Assembly (NCBI GenBank): GCA_030765045.1
Contig: CM060967.1
Coordinates: forward strand, 168,106,251 to 168,170,250
Source: Tenodera sinensis
Taxonomy: Eukaryota > Arthropoda > Insecta > Mantodea > Mantidae
Direction: 5' to 3'
Length of the DNA stretch: 64,000 bases
Shown: positions 11,376-23,722 of the stretch, piece after piece
Position numbering within the stretch: the stretch's first letter is position 1
Layout of the letters: each line of letters begins with the position of its first letter
The notes under the pieces: model-generated
The model's database searches: none
Seen by the model: the letters and a program-made list of their open reading frames with translations, nothing else
What the model was told of the DNA's origin: nothing
Translations under genes and position numbers: made by a program

Positions 11376-12103
11376 AAAATCTGATGTGTTGCACTCACAT
11401 GACTTTCTCTACCATTCTTACAAACTCTTATTCCTATATCTTCTTCGTGTTAGTTGAGATAAACATTTGTAGAAATTATCTTATCGCTTATTGCTAATAT
11501 ATAAAAATGCTCATTGATGTTGTATTTGACGAAAGTTTGTTTTTCTACACTGATACAAATAACAAGGCATATTTCCGAAATGGTTCACCCAAAAAAAAAA
11601 AAAAAAAATGCTATAGTAAGATTGGTCTATCTCTAAGGGTTTAGGAGTTATTCAAGTAATTCATAGTAAACAGGGCTAATTGAGCTACAGCCAGAAAATT
11701 CAAAATATGCATTTCGTTTGCCATAAAAATATCTTAAACATATGACATTTAAATAAAAATTGTTAGTCATTTTTCAGAAAACAATTCCATGTAAAGGGTA
11801 GTTTAGGATGGAGAAATTTTCTTCAAAATTTTCCTGTCGCATTCTTGAAAGATATTAAACCTAAGTACCAACTTTGTTTTTAAGATAGTTTTTACTTTTG
11901 AGTTTTGCTGTTCACAGAGAGACAAAGGAGGGGAAAAAAGAAAAAGAAAAAAGCACACACACACACACCACGGATTTCTTCTAAAATACCTTTTTTTATT
12001 TAGGGGGCCTTACAACATACATTTCCGCGAAATATCGTCATCAAAATTTTGGGTGGAATACAATACTTCCTCTACTTGCTACACGGAGTAGAGAAAGTAA
12101 AAA
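11376..12103 (-). mobile_element. F1, both ends present, internal deletion
   Basis: Begins AAATCTGATGTGTTGCACTC and ends ACGGAGTAGAGAAAGTAAAA. Most blocks are present, but the segment between the CCTACAAGG block and the AAGAGAACGG block is missing. A short (CA)n marks the internal microsatellite position (11955). Confidence 0.72.
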
Positions 12104-12749
12104 ATAAACAAAAAAAAAATAGTGGGTTTATTTCTCTGTTGTATGGAACTTCCTGATTTATTTCTCTTTGGCGAGTGGTTTTGGAAGTGTTCTCATAGTG
12201 ATATCTTCAAGAGTGACTTCGATCCATGTCAATGCACGTGACAAAAACGTATTGTTGCACAACACATGTGGGAATCCTACTATAATGAGCAAGTTTGTAT
12301 GGGATTGCTCTGTCTGTGGGAAACTGGACAAAACAAAGCATTGAATATGGGTTTCGTTGTGGGACGGACGATCACTTGGAAGACTCGTATAATTAGCCGG
12401 CATTGCTGACAACAGTAATCATTGGCATTTATTTCACGAAAATGAGTACAATTGCCAACAAATTTTGCAATTTCATTTACCTTTAAAAGCAGAAGTTCCC
12501 ATTGTGAGATATATTTGCAGTAATGTCCCTGGTTTCACGATATATCCCTACAGCTTTTAGAGTTAGGTGCCACTTGCCTAATAGACTTGTGTTTCTTAGG
12601 AGACCTTTAAAATAGATTACTTATTCACTACATATAGTTAATTAAAACTTAAGATACCATAAAGAACAAGAAACAAACAAAATAAATATATAAATAAAAA
12701 CTTCAACAAGACACTAACCAAAACCATAAATGCCACACGAAGAAACGCA

Positions 12750-13140
12750 AGTTGAGAAAACCATGTGAATGTAATATGTTGCATTTGTATTTCAATCATG
12801 TAGAAAATTGTAAAAAAACGTATGTCGAAGAGCGAGTAGAGAAGAATACGTGAATGTAATTTATTGCATTACTATTTCAAACAGACTGAAAATTGCATTA
12901 ATTGCTTACAGAAGAGGGCTTAGAGTAAGATTCTGATTGTGTTTTGTAAAAGTAAAGTAGGTAAGTAGAGAAAGCCATGTGAATGTAATGTTATGCATTT
13001 CTCTTTCAATTATAGAACATTTTATGAATTATATCTTGAAGAGAGAGTAGAGAAGGACATGTGAGTGTGTCATAAAAAAGCGAGAGACAAAAATGCATGC
13101 ATGTAAAATTTTGCATTTTTATATCAATCATAGGACTACT
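12750..13140 (+). repeat. Degenerate tandem array of the F1 right-end motif
   Basis: Four to five irregular units of about 70-130 bp each start with (GA)GTAGAGAA..CATGTGAATGTAA and continue with TTGCATTT.TATTTCAATCAT (units near 12751, 12832, 12970, 13045). The first half of each unit is the F1 right terminus. Confidence 0.55.
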
Positions 13141-13612
13141 CTTTACATGGAACATTTTTCGTAACTTTTGATTTTCTGGAAAACGGCTCCAACGATTTTC
13201 ATTAAAATGCCATATGTTGAAGATATTTTAATGGCAAATGAAATGTATATTTTGAATTTTCTGACCATAGTCCATGTAGGCCTGTTTACTGTTGATGACT
13301 TCTGCATAACTGGTAAACCGTAAGAGATAGACCAAATCTTACTATGCAAAAATTGTAGATTTCGTTAAAACAGTTTATGTCCAAATGATTTTTTTTTTTT
13401 TTTTTTTTTGAGTGAACCATCTTGGAGATATTCCTTGTTATTACTGTAAATTTTGTAATACCTATACTTTCCACAAATAGAAAATCGTTATTCATTTTTT
13501 TATACTTTAGCCCTGCAAAGAGAACGGGATCCTAGAGCTTTAAAAGATTTAACTATCGCTCAAAGCCTACTATATTCCCATATTCCCCTTGTACCTACAA
13601 GGAAATAAGCAA
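13136..13612 (+). mobile_element. F1, central and right part
   Basis: Runs from CTCTTTACATGGAACATTTT to CCTACAAGGAAATAAGCAAT in F1 order. It is the left arm of a foldback with the next copy. Confidence 0.7.
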
Positions 13613-13619
13613 TTATTTA

Positions 13620-14316
13620 TCTGTTACGTTTATTAGTTATGCAAAATCATCCGAGTAAACTGGACTACGTGGGCTATAGCCAGAAAATTCAAAATATGCA
13701 TTTCATTTACCATTAAAATATCTTAAACGTGTGCAATTTTAATCCAAAATCGTTAGAACCATTTTCGAGAAAATCAAAACTTTGGAAAAATGTTTCTTAT
13801 AAAGGGTAGTTTAGGGTGGAGGACTTTTCTTCAAAATCTTCGTGTGGCATCCTTAAAAGATGATAAAACTTAAATACCAACTTTGGATTTTAACCGACTT
13901 CGTTTTTGTGTTATGTTGTCCACAGACAGACAGACAGACAGACAGACGACAGACAGACAGACAGCGCACAGACAGACAGCACACAGACAGACAGACACAG
14001 ACAGACAGACAGACAGCACACAGACAGACAGACACACAGACAGACACACAGACAGACAGACAGACACACAGACAGACAGACAGCACACAGACAGACAGAC
14101 ACACAGACAGACAGACACACACACAGACAGACAGACACACAGACAGACAGACAGACACACACACAAATACGCGCACGCTCGGACCTTTTCCTAAAGGTGC
14201 CGATTCAGAGGAGCCTCAAAACATGTATTTCCGGTGAAATCTCGACATCGGATTTTTTGCTGGAATGCATTACCTTTCCTACCTGTTATGTATCATCTAC
14301 ATTATAGAGGAAGTTA
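13620..14316 (-). mobile_element. F1, left two-thirds, with an expanded CAGA/CACA tract
   Basis: The reverse complement contains the F1 body, GTGGACAACATAAC, a 250-bp expansion of TGTC/TG repeats at the normal F1 microsatellite position, AGGTCCGAGCG, and the left-end region to about 14316. Confidence 0.7.
13917..14166 (+). repeat. (CAGA)n/(CACA)n microsatellite inside F1
   Basis: About 250 bp of CAGACAGA units mixed with CACACAGA. It is open in every frame on both strands, which explains the QTDR- and SVCL-repeat ORFs here; these are not genes. Confidence 0.9.
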
Positions 14317-14523
14317 AAATTACTAATTGAACGGTGTTATTGGAGAAAAAGAAATATTCACAAGACGAATAGCCCGTATCTGCTCACATAAGGTGTTAAT
14401 TGATTTTGGACATGTGTAAATACCTTTCAAACGCAGAACCTTCAATTGTTTTTAAGGTACAAACGCACTTGCGTTTAATAAGTTTTACACTTCTGTAATC
14501 CACTCAGGAGCAAAACTTAAAGA

Positions 14524-15113
14524 AAAACTTATTACTCTATGTACTTCGTGTTAATAGGAACAAAGATTTGTAGAAATTATCTTATTGTTAATTTTCTTGT
14601 AAGTACAAGGGGAATAGCGATAGTAAATTTTTTTAAGACTGGTCGTTACGTGATGACATTGAAATTTCGTTCTCTTTGCATGACCAAGAGATAAAAAATG
14701 AATAACGACCTCCGATTTAGAACGGTCTATCAGTAATGAAAAATATTGACAATTCCGAAATGGTTCACTTCACAAAAAAGATAATTTAACATATTTTGTG
14801 TGTTTTAACGAGATCTTTATTGTTTGAAGATTTGATTTCTCTCTTACGGTTTACCAGTTATGCAAAGTCATCAAGAGTACACAGGACTACAGGGGCATAA
14901 GCCAGAAAATTCAAAATATACATTTCATTTGTCATAGAAATATCTCAAACGTATGGCGTTTTAATCCAAATCGTTAGAGCTATTTTTGAGAAAATAAATA
15001 TTTACGAAAAATGCTCGACGTAAACGGTAGTTTAGGATGGAGGAATTCTCTTCAAAATCTTCGTGTTGCATCCCTGAAAGATAATACCAAATTTGGTTTT
15101 TAACCGAATTTTT
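14524..15113 (-). mobile_element. F1, right-to-central part
   Basis: The reverse complement follows F1 from the ACACGAAG region through AAGAGAACG, CTATTTTTGAGAAAAT and GTAGTTTAGGATGG to the GGTTTTTAACCG block. Confidence 0.68.
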
Positions 15114-15210
15114 GTTTAAATTAAATATTTTATATGCAATGGGTTAAGCTGCAAGAGGTGTTTCTTGTTCCACTTGCAGAGCGCTTGATATGATATAGGA
15201 AGAGCCTTAC

Positions 15211-15480
15211 CTCCAGCACGAGTCCTCATGTCGAATGCCAAGGCTGTGTGTGTCTGAAAGAACTGTCCTAAGAGACAGTGCTCCTTCCAACAGCTGAACG
15301 TGCGATGGCCACACTATTGTTATGCATGTATGCGTACACCTGAATAGGTCTGTCTGTCTACACCCACACCTGGCGGCCAGGTCCTCAACTACTCCTGCAC
15401 CTCCCGTCCGACCCAGCGGGATGGCCCCAAACCTATTGGTTGGACATTCCCAAATTGCCCTCTCCATTTCACATAGCAGT
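15211..15480 (-). other. Candidate 5' UTR exon of the minus-strand gene
   Basis: A GC-rich island in AT-rich surroundings ends on the minus strand at GTGCTGGAG/GTAAGG, a near-consensus donor at 15210. Joined to 8838, the sequence reads GAG/ATG TCA GAT, and the upstream frame has a TGA 18 bases before the ATG, so this fits a non-coding leader rather than coding sequence. A CCAAT motif lies inside (minus strand, about 15440). The 5' boundary is not visible; the upper coordinate is where the GC-rich character fades. It could instead be an unrelated exon or a repeat. Confidence 0.35.
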
Positions 15481-15639
15481 GTGCGATTTGTACTTAAACA
15501 CCGGGGGGATGTCTTAGTGGACTAGCCTAGGAGCATATACCACTGGAACGTCATGTTAACCAGCATTCTGCATAGTGAGTTATCACGATAAGGTTTTTCC
15601 TAGGTTTTCCCTTATCCTGAGAAGACGAATGTCGAGTAA

Positions 15640-15712
15640 CTTAAAGCTCTGTGGACCTCGGGCTCATTTGAGCATCATTTCACCCAGTTCATTCATTCAC
15701 CGTCCGATATAA
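15640..15712 (+). repeat. Short repeat R4, copy 2
   Basis: AAGCTCTGTGGACC and TTTGAGCATCATTTCACCC resemble 11037..11108. Confidence 0.35.
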
Positions 15713-17339
15713 CATTACGTTGGAGGACGCTAATTTAAACTAACAAGATATTGGCAACGCAACATTTGCACTCCGTGACAAAAGGTTGGTATTCTGTGGA
15801 GGCAAAGCAACACAATGCTAATTTTAGAGTATTTTCATTAATTTCACACTGGACGAATGAAATGAACATATCCATTGATTCATTTAGAGGTGTTGGTTTA
15901 TGAAACTAAGCACACAATTTAAACATTTTAGTTGTGTGAAATTTCTTGTTATGTTTAAAACAAACTAGATGTTTTGCGCAAAATTAATTCTTCAGAGAAG
16001 TACAACTCACTGTTGATCACATTTAACAAAATATGTATATATATGCGTATGTGTATATATAAATAGCATTTAAATTATTTGCAATTGACTGACAATGTCC
16101 AACATGTTTTGCCATTGTGTCCTACATTTGCATAGGTACGAGGCTAGCGCTATCTCGTACAATCGACTAATCGTTGCGCGATGTGTTTCTAACACTCGTT
16201 CGCAGGTGAGTGAATCAGCTAATTCTACCTCTCGCCGACTGTAGTATATACATATAAGCTAGGGTTACCAGATTATTTTATGGAAATGTAGGATATCTGA
16301 CAAAAATGTAGGACATCGGTCAATGCATAAAATTACAATTTAAATGCCATTTATACGTACCCAGAGGAATGCACATTTATTATTTCTTAAAATCTTGAGA
16401 CGATGTTGAATGTGATCAAATGATTATCAACAGGCAGTTATACTTGTCTAAATAACTAATAGTTCGCAAGTAATATGACTTGAGTTTGGTGAATACATTT
16501 TTACCTTCTGGTCGACTTTATCACACCAGGACGCGTGTTTGTATATCAGCTTCAATGCTACACATTTCTTTTGTAATTCCTAACTCTACTAAAGCATCTT
16601 GAACATGTATTATTTGCATGGATTTGTGTGATACGTGATGATGAAATGCAAATATGCCCCGCAGCGCTAACACAGTATGCTGACTCAGCAAAGAAACCGT
16701 TAATACCTGGAACACAGATAGAATTTTGTGAGGTTATGTTTCTTAGAAAACAGGCTATTTACTTTACATTTCCTTATTCTTCGATAACCAAAATACAAAT
16801 GCAAAGTGAGAGTAAAGCATCTGTTTGCCTTTACAGCACACAACCTTTTGTCTCAGAGTTAAAATGCTGCGTTGCCAACGTTTCGTTCAATGTAGCCATG
16901 TTGCCATAGTGAGTTGCAGTTGTGCCTAATAACCAATTATTCATTTCTATTTTCCTAGTTTCCAGTTCATTTTCTAACGATCACTGCTTTTTTTTTTTTT
17001 TTTTTTTTTTCCCTGAAAATGTAGGAAATTAGAGAATTGTCAGAAATTCACATTAAAAATGCTGATTTACAAAATCATACCGTTACATGCCTTTCATGTT
17101 GAAAATAAGTAATGGATGTCGGTTGTAACAGCTTAAAGCAACAATGACAGAAATAAAATGGCGATTCAGTTTGAAATATTTTCAAATGTTTAAATATACA
17201 CAGTGTTTTTCAAAATTAACGAGCAAACATTTTAGTATTAAAATAGCAATAAAGCATCAATACTTTCTGTCTCTCCACAAATATGAATTACATTTTAAGT
17301 TAATGCAGTTTACTGCGATGAGCCGGGAATGAGCATGGG

Positions 17340-17475
17340 TTAGACTGAGATGGTTCGATACAGAGGGAGGGGGTCTTGGTCACCAGGGCCGCAACTTCTC
17401 AATCAACTGGCGCTCAGTGTACCCTGGACCAGGTCTTCAAGTACCAGGAAATCCCGACGCTGGGTTTTCCGCTTG
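17340..17475 (-). mobile_element. SINE type 1, diverged fragment
   Basis: The reverse complement reads AGACCTGGTCCAGGGTACAC and AGTTGATTGAGAAG, matching the start of the type 1 body. Confidence 0.5.
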
Positions 17476-18985
17476 GTAAGTAGTAGCAAACGTAATAAAG
17501 TTGTATTTGAATCATCAATTTATTTTTCAAATTACGCAATGTTGGTAATACCAGTGAGCGAAAACCATAAATCTGGACAGTGAACGTCATGCACTTAGTT
17601 TACTACTGCTATGCAGATTAATAAGGAAATCGATCTGATGAGCCACAGTGACCTTTTCCTGAGTGCTATATTTCCTTATTTCCTCTGGAATACTGTGGGT
17701 ATGTCTTCCTTTTACCACCACAAGGTCAACTATAGCATTAATTTCCTCTAACTTTTAAAATACTTAAATGTTAAAATTGCCATCAAACTACGTACAGTGG
17801 GATCCCGATAACTCGACCTAATGTGGACTTAAAGAAGTTGTGAGTTACGGAATAATGAGTCTGTTTGATGGCTTCAATAATACTTATCATTTTGTGCAAT
17901 ATCGCAATTGCATTCACTCACATATCGACAAGAAGTAATTCAAAGAAATACAATCCTAGGGTTAGCTGTCACCTTATCAGCGATATGCCACCAAGATATG
18001 GCAAGTTCTGCATTCTGATATATTCAGTAGCATTCAAACAAGGGGCGAACATGACCGTTCACTCTTAGCAGGGAAGTGGGAGAAAAGCGTTGCCGTTTGT
18101 ATTAGAAAGTAATATGAAAGCGTGTGTTACAATATAGTATAATATGGCAACATGCAACCCCTCAAAGCTCAGCTTGTAGACGAAGGGAGAGAGGATATGG
18201 AACCTTACTGGTTAGAAGAGGTTGCCATAGAAACAGTAACTGTCACAAGTCGCTTCTTGTTTAAAACAAACGGCACTTTTGGTATGCCAGATGCCTGGAG
18301 ATATGAGTAAAACACATCTAAGCTGTTTGAAAAATTAGCAGTGCAACAGGGAGAGAGGGTCCAGGATCCATGTCGATCCGGACGAGGAATACAAACAGCA
18401 AATTTCGTGTTCTGCACGTTGAAACTCCCGCGACACTTAGAACCATAAAATACCCAACCACGATGAAAGGTAAGTGAAATGAGAAGTGAGGTGAAATGAC
18501 CGAACAAAACATTCGAGTAATTATCCTTACTGGCATTCGCCTGGCGACCCAGAGAAGCTCCCGAAAACACCCCACAGATGCTACCGCCTGAGCCATCCCG
18601 CTCCTTTTACTTGCATCAACTGTTCATTCAGTTGAGCAAGTTGAGATAAACGTAAACACCTAAATGTTTGTAAAATGCTTAAACAGAAAGTCGAAATATC
18701 TAATTGGACTTCATGTTTTCAGTTTTTATTGAATCAAAGAAATAATCGGTACGAATAAGCACGCAGAGCAATTAATGAGACCAATTTAACAATCTCTAGG
18801 AAATGTGCCTCTCTTTATAGCTCCGGAGACCTCAAAAAGTCAGTAGGGCTTATAGTATCGTTTGTTACGTCATTCTTACAGCCTGATAAAGTAAAAAGGC
18901 AAATACTCCGTGTTTATGAAATATAAACCCATATCGGTAAAACTACATATACGTACATAAACCGAGTGGAAGATAATGCTTCAGG

Positions 18986-18988
<3 letters not shown>

Positions 18989-19061
<73 letters not shown>

Positions 19062-19062
19062 C
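18989..19062. repeat. (AT)n microsatellite
   Basis: About 70 bp of AT repeat. Confidence 0.95.
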
Positions 19063-19104
19063 TGTATTTTGTTCACATTGTTCCTATGGGGAGATATGTA
19101 ATAA

Positions 19105-19230
19105 ACCACACCTACAAACGTTTATCTCTGTTATCATGAAGTATACAGATGAATAAGAGTTTTTAAAAGTAGTTTGTGCAAGAGTGAGTAGAGAAAGTCG
19201 TGTGAGAGCACACAATATTTTTAAATTGCT
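19105..19230 (+). mobile_element. F1 right-end fragment
   Basis: AACGTTTATCTCTG, then GAGTAGAGAAAGTCGTGTGA and GCACACAATATTTTT correspond to the last about 120 bases of F1. Confidence 0.55.
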
Positions 19231-20084
19231 GTCGCTGTTCAGTTGTTTCTCGCGATGATATGGAAAGAGTATGTATGCAATTTCAAGGCCAGTATTTAAC
19301 TAACAGATTTCAAACTCTCAGTATCGATTCCATGTTTTATGTTAAGGGTATCATAACTTTTTCCTTAGACGTCTATGCACAAGAAAGGCATTAAGATTGC
19401 TTACCTAGCGGCTATTGGTGGAAAGGAGATATCAAATAAAGCTTATTTTAGTACACAGGTAAGTATATCATTATTACACTCACGTCTGCGTATGAAACAT
19501 GCGCCACGACGATGCAAAACATTTTCAGTTGAAGGTCATTGCCTGATGAGATAAGTTCGTTTTGTAGTACACTGTTTGTTCACTAAACTAAATTACGTAA
19601 GGTAATGGGAAAACCTCCGCCTTGGGGGCATGCCTCTTTTCTTCTTCTACTCCTACTCCTCGAGTACTCTTCCGTACGCGAATCATGCGCGCTTTATTAG
19701 GAGGTCGGTCGGTCGGTCACACATGGGCACACGAACTCAGGAACCGCCTCAGGCTCCCAAGGAACTGCACCACTTGGGACATCATCTACCCTGCCATAGA
19801 TCCCCAGAAGTACGGTTTTAGTGAACAAAGAGTGCATTAGTGATGCATTTCAAACACAAGATACCAAACGTCAATGTGCGGGAACCATACAGCAGAAAGG
19901 CAGTACTAAACTAAACATTTTGAGGTTAGGAATGGCAGGCCGCAGGTGCAACAGAAGAATAGAAGAGCTGCGTGAACAAACGAAATCTGACAATGAAACA
20001 TATTCATTTGTCGATCAAAATGAAAAGTCATTCAGACGACAAGTACAAAGAGCGCCAAAGAAACCTTCATTGCACCTCGCGTCT

Positions 20085-20153
20085 ATGACACGATCGAACC
20101 CGGACCACCTAGGTGATAGGTGAACGCTCTAACCGCTCGCTACGGCGCCCCCT
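20085..20153 (-). mobile_element. tRNA-like SINE head, type 4
   Basis: The reverse complement reads GGCGCCGTAGCGAGCGGTTA (A box region) and GGTCCGGGTTCGATCGTG (B box) at tRNA spacing. No intact acceptor stem. Confidence 0.6.
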
Positions 20154-20164
20154 TAAAAATATAT

Positions 20165-20612
20165 TTGACATAAGATGTGCACTTTAGTGAAGTAAGATTT
20201 CGTCTATCTCTTACGGTTTATTAGTTGCGCAAAAGTCATTCAGAATGAAGAGGGTTTCAGAGAATATTCCCATAAAATGTAACATTTCATTTGGCATGAA
20301 AATATCTTAAACATATGTATTTAATCAAAATTGTTGGTGTCGTTTTTGAGAAAATCAAGTTTTTGAACATTTGTACGTGTAAAGGGGTAGTTTGGGGTGG
20401 GAGGATTATTTTTCAACCCTTGTCGCATCCATGGAAGATTGCGAGTTTCAACACAAGTTTTGTACTTTACCGACTTTTTGTTTTTTATTTGTACTGTTCA
20501 CTCACACGTGGTCTTTTGACATTTAGGGGTCCCAAAACATGTATTTCCGGTAAACATGTATTTCTCGGTGTCGAATGCAACACGTGCCCTACATATGTAG
20601 GGTAATTAACAA
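20165..20612 (-). mobile_element. F1, diverged central and left part
   Basis: GTCTATCTCTTACGGTTTAT, GTAGTTTGGGGTGGGAGGAT, CCAAAACATGTATTTCCGG and the left-end region appear in inverted F1 order. Confidence 0.6.
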
Positions 20613-20998
20613 AGTGAGATGGAGTTCTAAGAAATTAGGACAGAATACCTTCAGCGACAACAGAGGCTTCCAGGGTTAGCTTGCGATTTGAGTGATGAGA
20701 AGGGCAATGACCGATTATTATCTACAATCGTGACTAATAATTCTATCGACAAGTCATAGATAATTTGCAATCAGCTGATAATGACATTCGATTGTATAAA
20801 TTGACGCCTACTTGTGACTTACACATGCAATTACTGTTCGCCAATGGAAAGAAAGTCCCTGACAGGAATGTGCTGCCCTTATCTGTGTGGAAACAGTGTG
20901 ACGGAGAACGCATGCTATAAGGCAGGAACCCTATTTAAAAATGCGCCCCTCTGACGTTTACTAACACAGGATCGCCCCATGTACACAGAATTAACCAG

Positions 20999-21200
20999 GT
21001 TTACTAAAAGTGAGAAGATATTTTCCCCAAAAGTAGAAGTCGCCAGACATTAGCTATGTTTTTGAATGGGATGTAACTGAGCTGTCCTGTGTATCATAAA
21101 CAAGGATAGGCAGGTAATCGGATCTGTCTAATCGGCAATTCCCCCCCCCCCCCCCCTCCGCCAACTCCAGGCCTCAGCACTGGGGAGTGCCATGGTAAAA
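20999..21200 (-). mobile_element. SINE type 2, 3' part
   Basis: GAGCTGTCCTGTGTATCATA, CAAGGATAG and TCGGCAATTCCCC match 58091..58235. It contains a run of about 17 C. Confidence 0.65.
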
Positions 21201-21989
21201 ACTGTCTCTCTTGCAAAGAAGAAATGTCAATGAAAACTGGCATGGACAATGTATCTTGGGTTAAGATGATAAGACATAATTTTCATAAACTTCAGCAAGG
21301 GCAAATTCCCTGCTTTACAATTCTCAAGCATTTTACATATCCAATTCCTTATTCCTGATAGCTCCTTTAATTCTTCTCTGTATATTTATACTTTGTAGTT
21401 TGATATACGTTTCTACGTCTACTCCAGGCATGGGCACGAGAGGAGAGGTAGCGATTGAACTTGCCTCACTCACCCCACATTCTCTTGTGGAGTGGCGGAG
21501 GTTGTTTTTATACAAGCGCTGTGGTGGTTTCGTTCCACCTGCGCGGCAGTAATAATTTCTAACTATTTTGTTCATATTATACATATATTGCATGCAATAA
21601 TTACAGCTACCTACTTACCTACTTGAAGTGTTGTTTATAATTGCGCGGACTTTATGACGGAATGAAGAAGCTTTCACAGCTGCATGTTGCGCACAGCGTA
21701 TTGCAGACTTGAACGGCTTGTGGCTGGATGCTGTCTATGTTGTTAAGTTATCTCGTGGGTGTGAGCAACACAGCCATTTTGAAACAACGACGCTTTTATT
21801 CCTCTTTGCGATTACAATTTTATTTATTCTTGGCAATCCAGTGAAACAAAGCGTTGTGTTACATTACGCCAAGCCAAGCTTTTAGTACGTTACGTGAATA
21901 AATATTTACCTATTGCAGGCGTTACTTTCAAGTGATTTGGAGGCGTCTTGCCTTCAGGATGTTGTGAATGTTGCATGAATGCAACACAC
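21201..21989. other. No feature seen
   Basis: No coding or repeat structure supported. Confidence 0.4.
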
Positions 21990-22112
21990 GCCTGTTTATT
22001 ACTTTCTCTACTACACATAGTAAGTAGAGCAAGTATTGTATTCCACGTCGAGATTTCACCGGAGATATGTTTTGAGGCCCTCTGAATAAAAAAAGCATTT
22101 TTAGAAAAAAGG

Positions 22113-22162
<50 letters not shown>

Positions 22163-22592
22163 CCTGTGGACAGCATAACTCAAAAACGAAAAGTCGGTTA
22201 AATACCAAGGTTGGTATTTAAGTTTAATGCCTTTCAAGGATACGACACGAAGATTTTGAAGAAAATTCCTCCATCCTAAACTACTCTTCACATGGAAAAT
22301 GTTTAGAAAATTTTCATTTTCTGGAAAATGGCTCAAACAATTTTTATTAAAATGCCATATGTTTGAGATATTTTTATGGCAAATGAAATGTATATTTTGA
22401 ATTTTCTGGCTATAGCCCATGTAGTCCTGTTTACTCTTGATGACTTTACGCAACTCGTAAACAGAAAGGAATACACCAAATCTTTACAAAAAATGTAGTT
22501 CTCGTTAAACACAAAATGTATATCCAAATAAAATTTTTGTGGAGTAAACGATTTCGGAGATATTCCTTGTTATTTGTGTGAGTTTTTTTTTT
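21990..22592 (+). mobile_element. F1, left part, adjacent to a right-end-like motif
   Basis: The left end TTATTACTTTCTCTACTACA is preceded by ATGCAACACACG, which resembles the F1 right terminus. The body runs to CGGAGATATTCCTTGTTATT and is followed by poly-T. The internal (GT)n is at 22115..22160. Confidence 0.72.
22115..22160 (+). repeat. (GT)n inside F1
   Basis: At the standard F1 microsatellite position, right after AAAAAAGGTCC. Confidence 0.95.
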
Positions 22593-23320
22593 TCTTTTTC
22601 TTTTTTTTTTCAATTTTTTGAAAAGATTTTTTTCAATTAGTGTCGGTCCCCGGTGTAGGACAGCCTGTCTTAATGCTCACAGGTTATTCTACCCTGCCCA
22701 TTGTGTTCCTATTACTACCTGCCATTAGTGCCAATTGTCAGGAATTTACCTGCTCAAAGAACCACTGGCCCTCGCCAACAGTTCTGAGATTTAACTTGTC
22801 AGGTCCAAAAAAGAGAGAGACAGAAAGCTTAGACTCTTGTTGTCTCTGTCTTTACGGTGATGGGTATTTGCAAAGTGCATGTAAGCGTTTAAGACACAAT
22901 AGAAGTCTGGTGGGGGGGGGGGGGGGGGTGCTTCCCAAGAATTTACACACAGCAGGCAGAGTACGCCAAAAACACGGACAGAACCAAACCGGACAAGTTA
23001 AATCTCAGTCTAAAACAGCGATATCCAACGTTTGCGAAAGAGAGGAGGTTTGGTTGACCTCCTTCCAACATACGCGGAGTTTAACCCCCAGTCGCACATT
23101 GTCTTACAGTGGCGGGTTGGTTACATGTACGTTGCGTTTGATTTACGAAAGCACTCTCAAATCCTATGCGCTAAACTTCTGCTTATTGGTAACTTCTTTA
23201 GTACTGCTTGCGTTTAAGAAATCAGTCAATACTTGGCGACAAAGTCGAAGTGCATAGCCTTAGAAGATCTACCAAGTGATCGTCGCGTAACATATTGCGA
23301 TACAGACTTTTAATCGACAG
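22593..23320. other. No supported gene; long ORF over a poly-G run
   Basis: A 205-codon plus frame crosses 16 G in a row and has no domain-like content. Unassigned. Confidence 0.35.
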
Positions 23321-23324
23321 CGTT

Positions 23325-23722
23325 TTCAGAAATTATCATCTTATTGCTAATTTTCTTGTAGGTGCAAGGGGACTATAGGAATACAGTAGGCTTTAAGGTA
23401 CAGCGAAATGTGAAAGTGCTGGTTGTTACGTGATGGCTTTGAAATTCCGTTCTCTTTGCAAGGGCAACGAATGAAAAAAACTTATAACATATTCCTATTT
23501 GAAAAAAAGTATAAGTATTGGTAAATTCAAACAAATAAAAGAAAGAATATCTCGGAAATGGCTTACTAAAAAGTAAAACGAAGTATTTGACATCACTTGT
23601 GTTTTAAACAGATACACTTTTTTATTCAAAAAACGTTCGTCTCTTTCTGTTTACAATTTATGCAAAAATCAACCAGAATGAATAGGTTTTCTGAGGACAT
23701 TCCCAGAAAATTCAAGGTACGA
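23325..23722 (-). mobile_element. F1, diverged right and central part
   Basis: The reverse complement contains CCTACAAGAAAATTAGCAAT, AAGAGAACGGAATTTC and the CGAGATATTC block. Confidence 0.6.

Larger units (their letters stand above)
15715..19104. other. Mostly featureless, apart from the SINE fragment at 17340 and the (AT)n
   Basis: Includes a 26-bp poly-T run at 16985 and a GC-richer stretch at 18180-18600 with ORFs on the minus strand that I do not recognise. Confidence 0.4.

Noticed and set aside
13853..14307. Overlapping ORFs of about 80-133 codons on both strands (QTDR- and SVCL-type repeats)
   Set aside because: They are translations of the CAGA/CACA microsatellite, which has no stops in any frame.
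16262..17050. hAT-like end GGGTTACCAGATTA
   Set aside because: No matching inverted end or 8-bp duplication was found.
22640..23257. 205-codon plus ORF
   Set aside because: Crosses a 16-G run, has no domain-like content, no convincing start context and no neighbouring exons.
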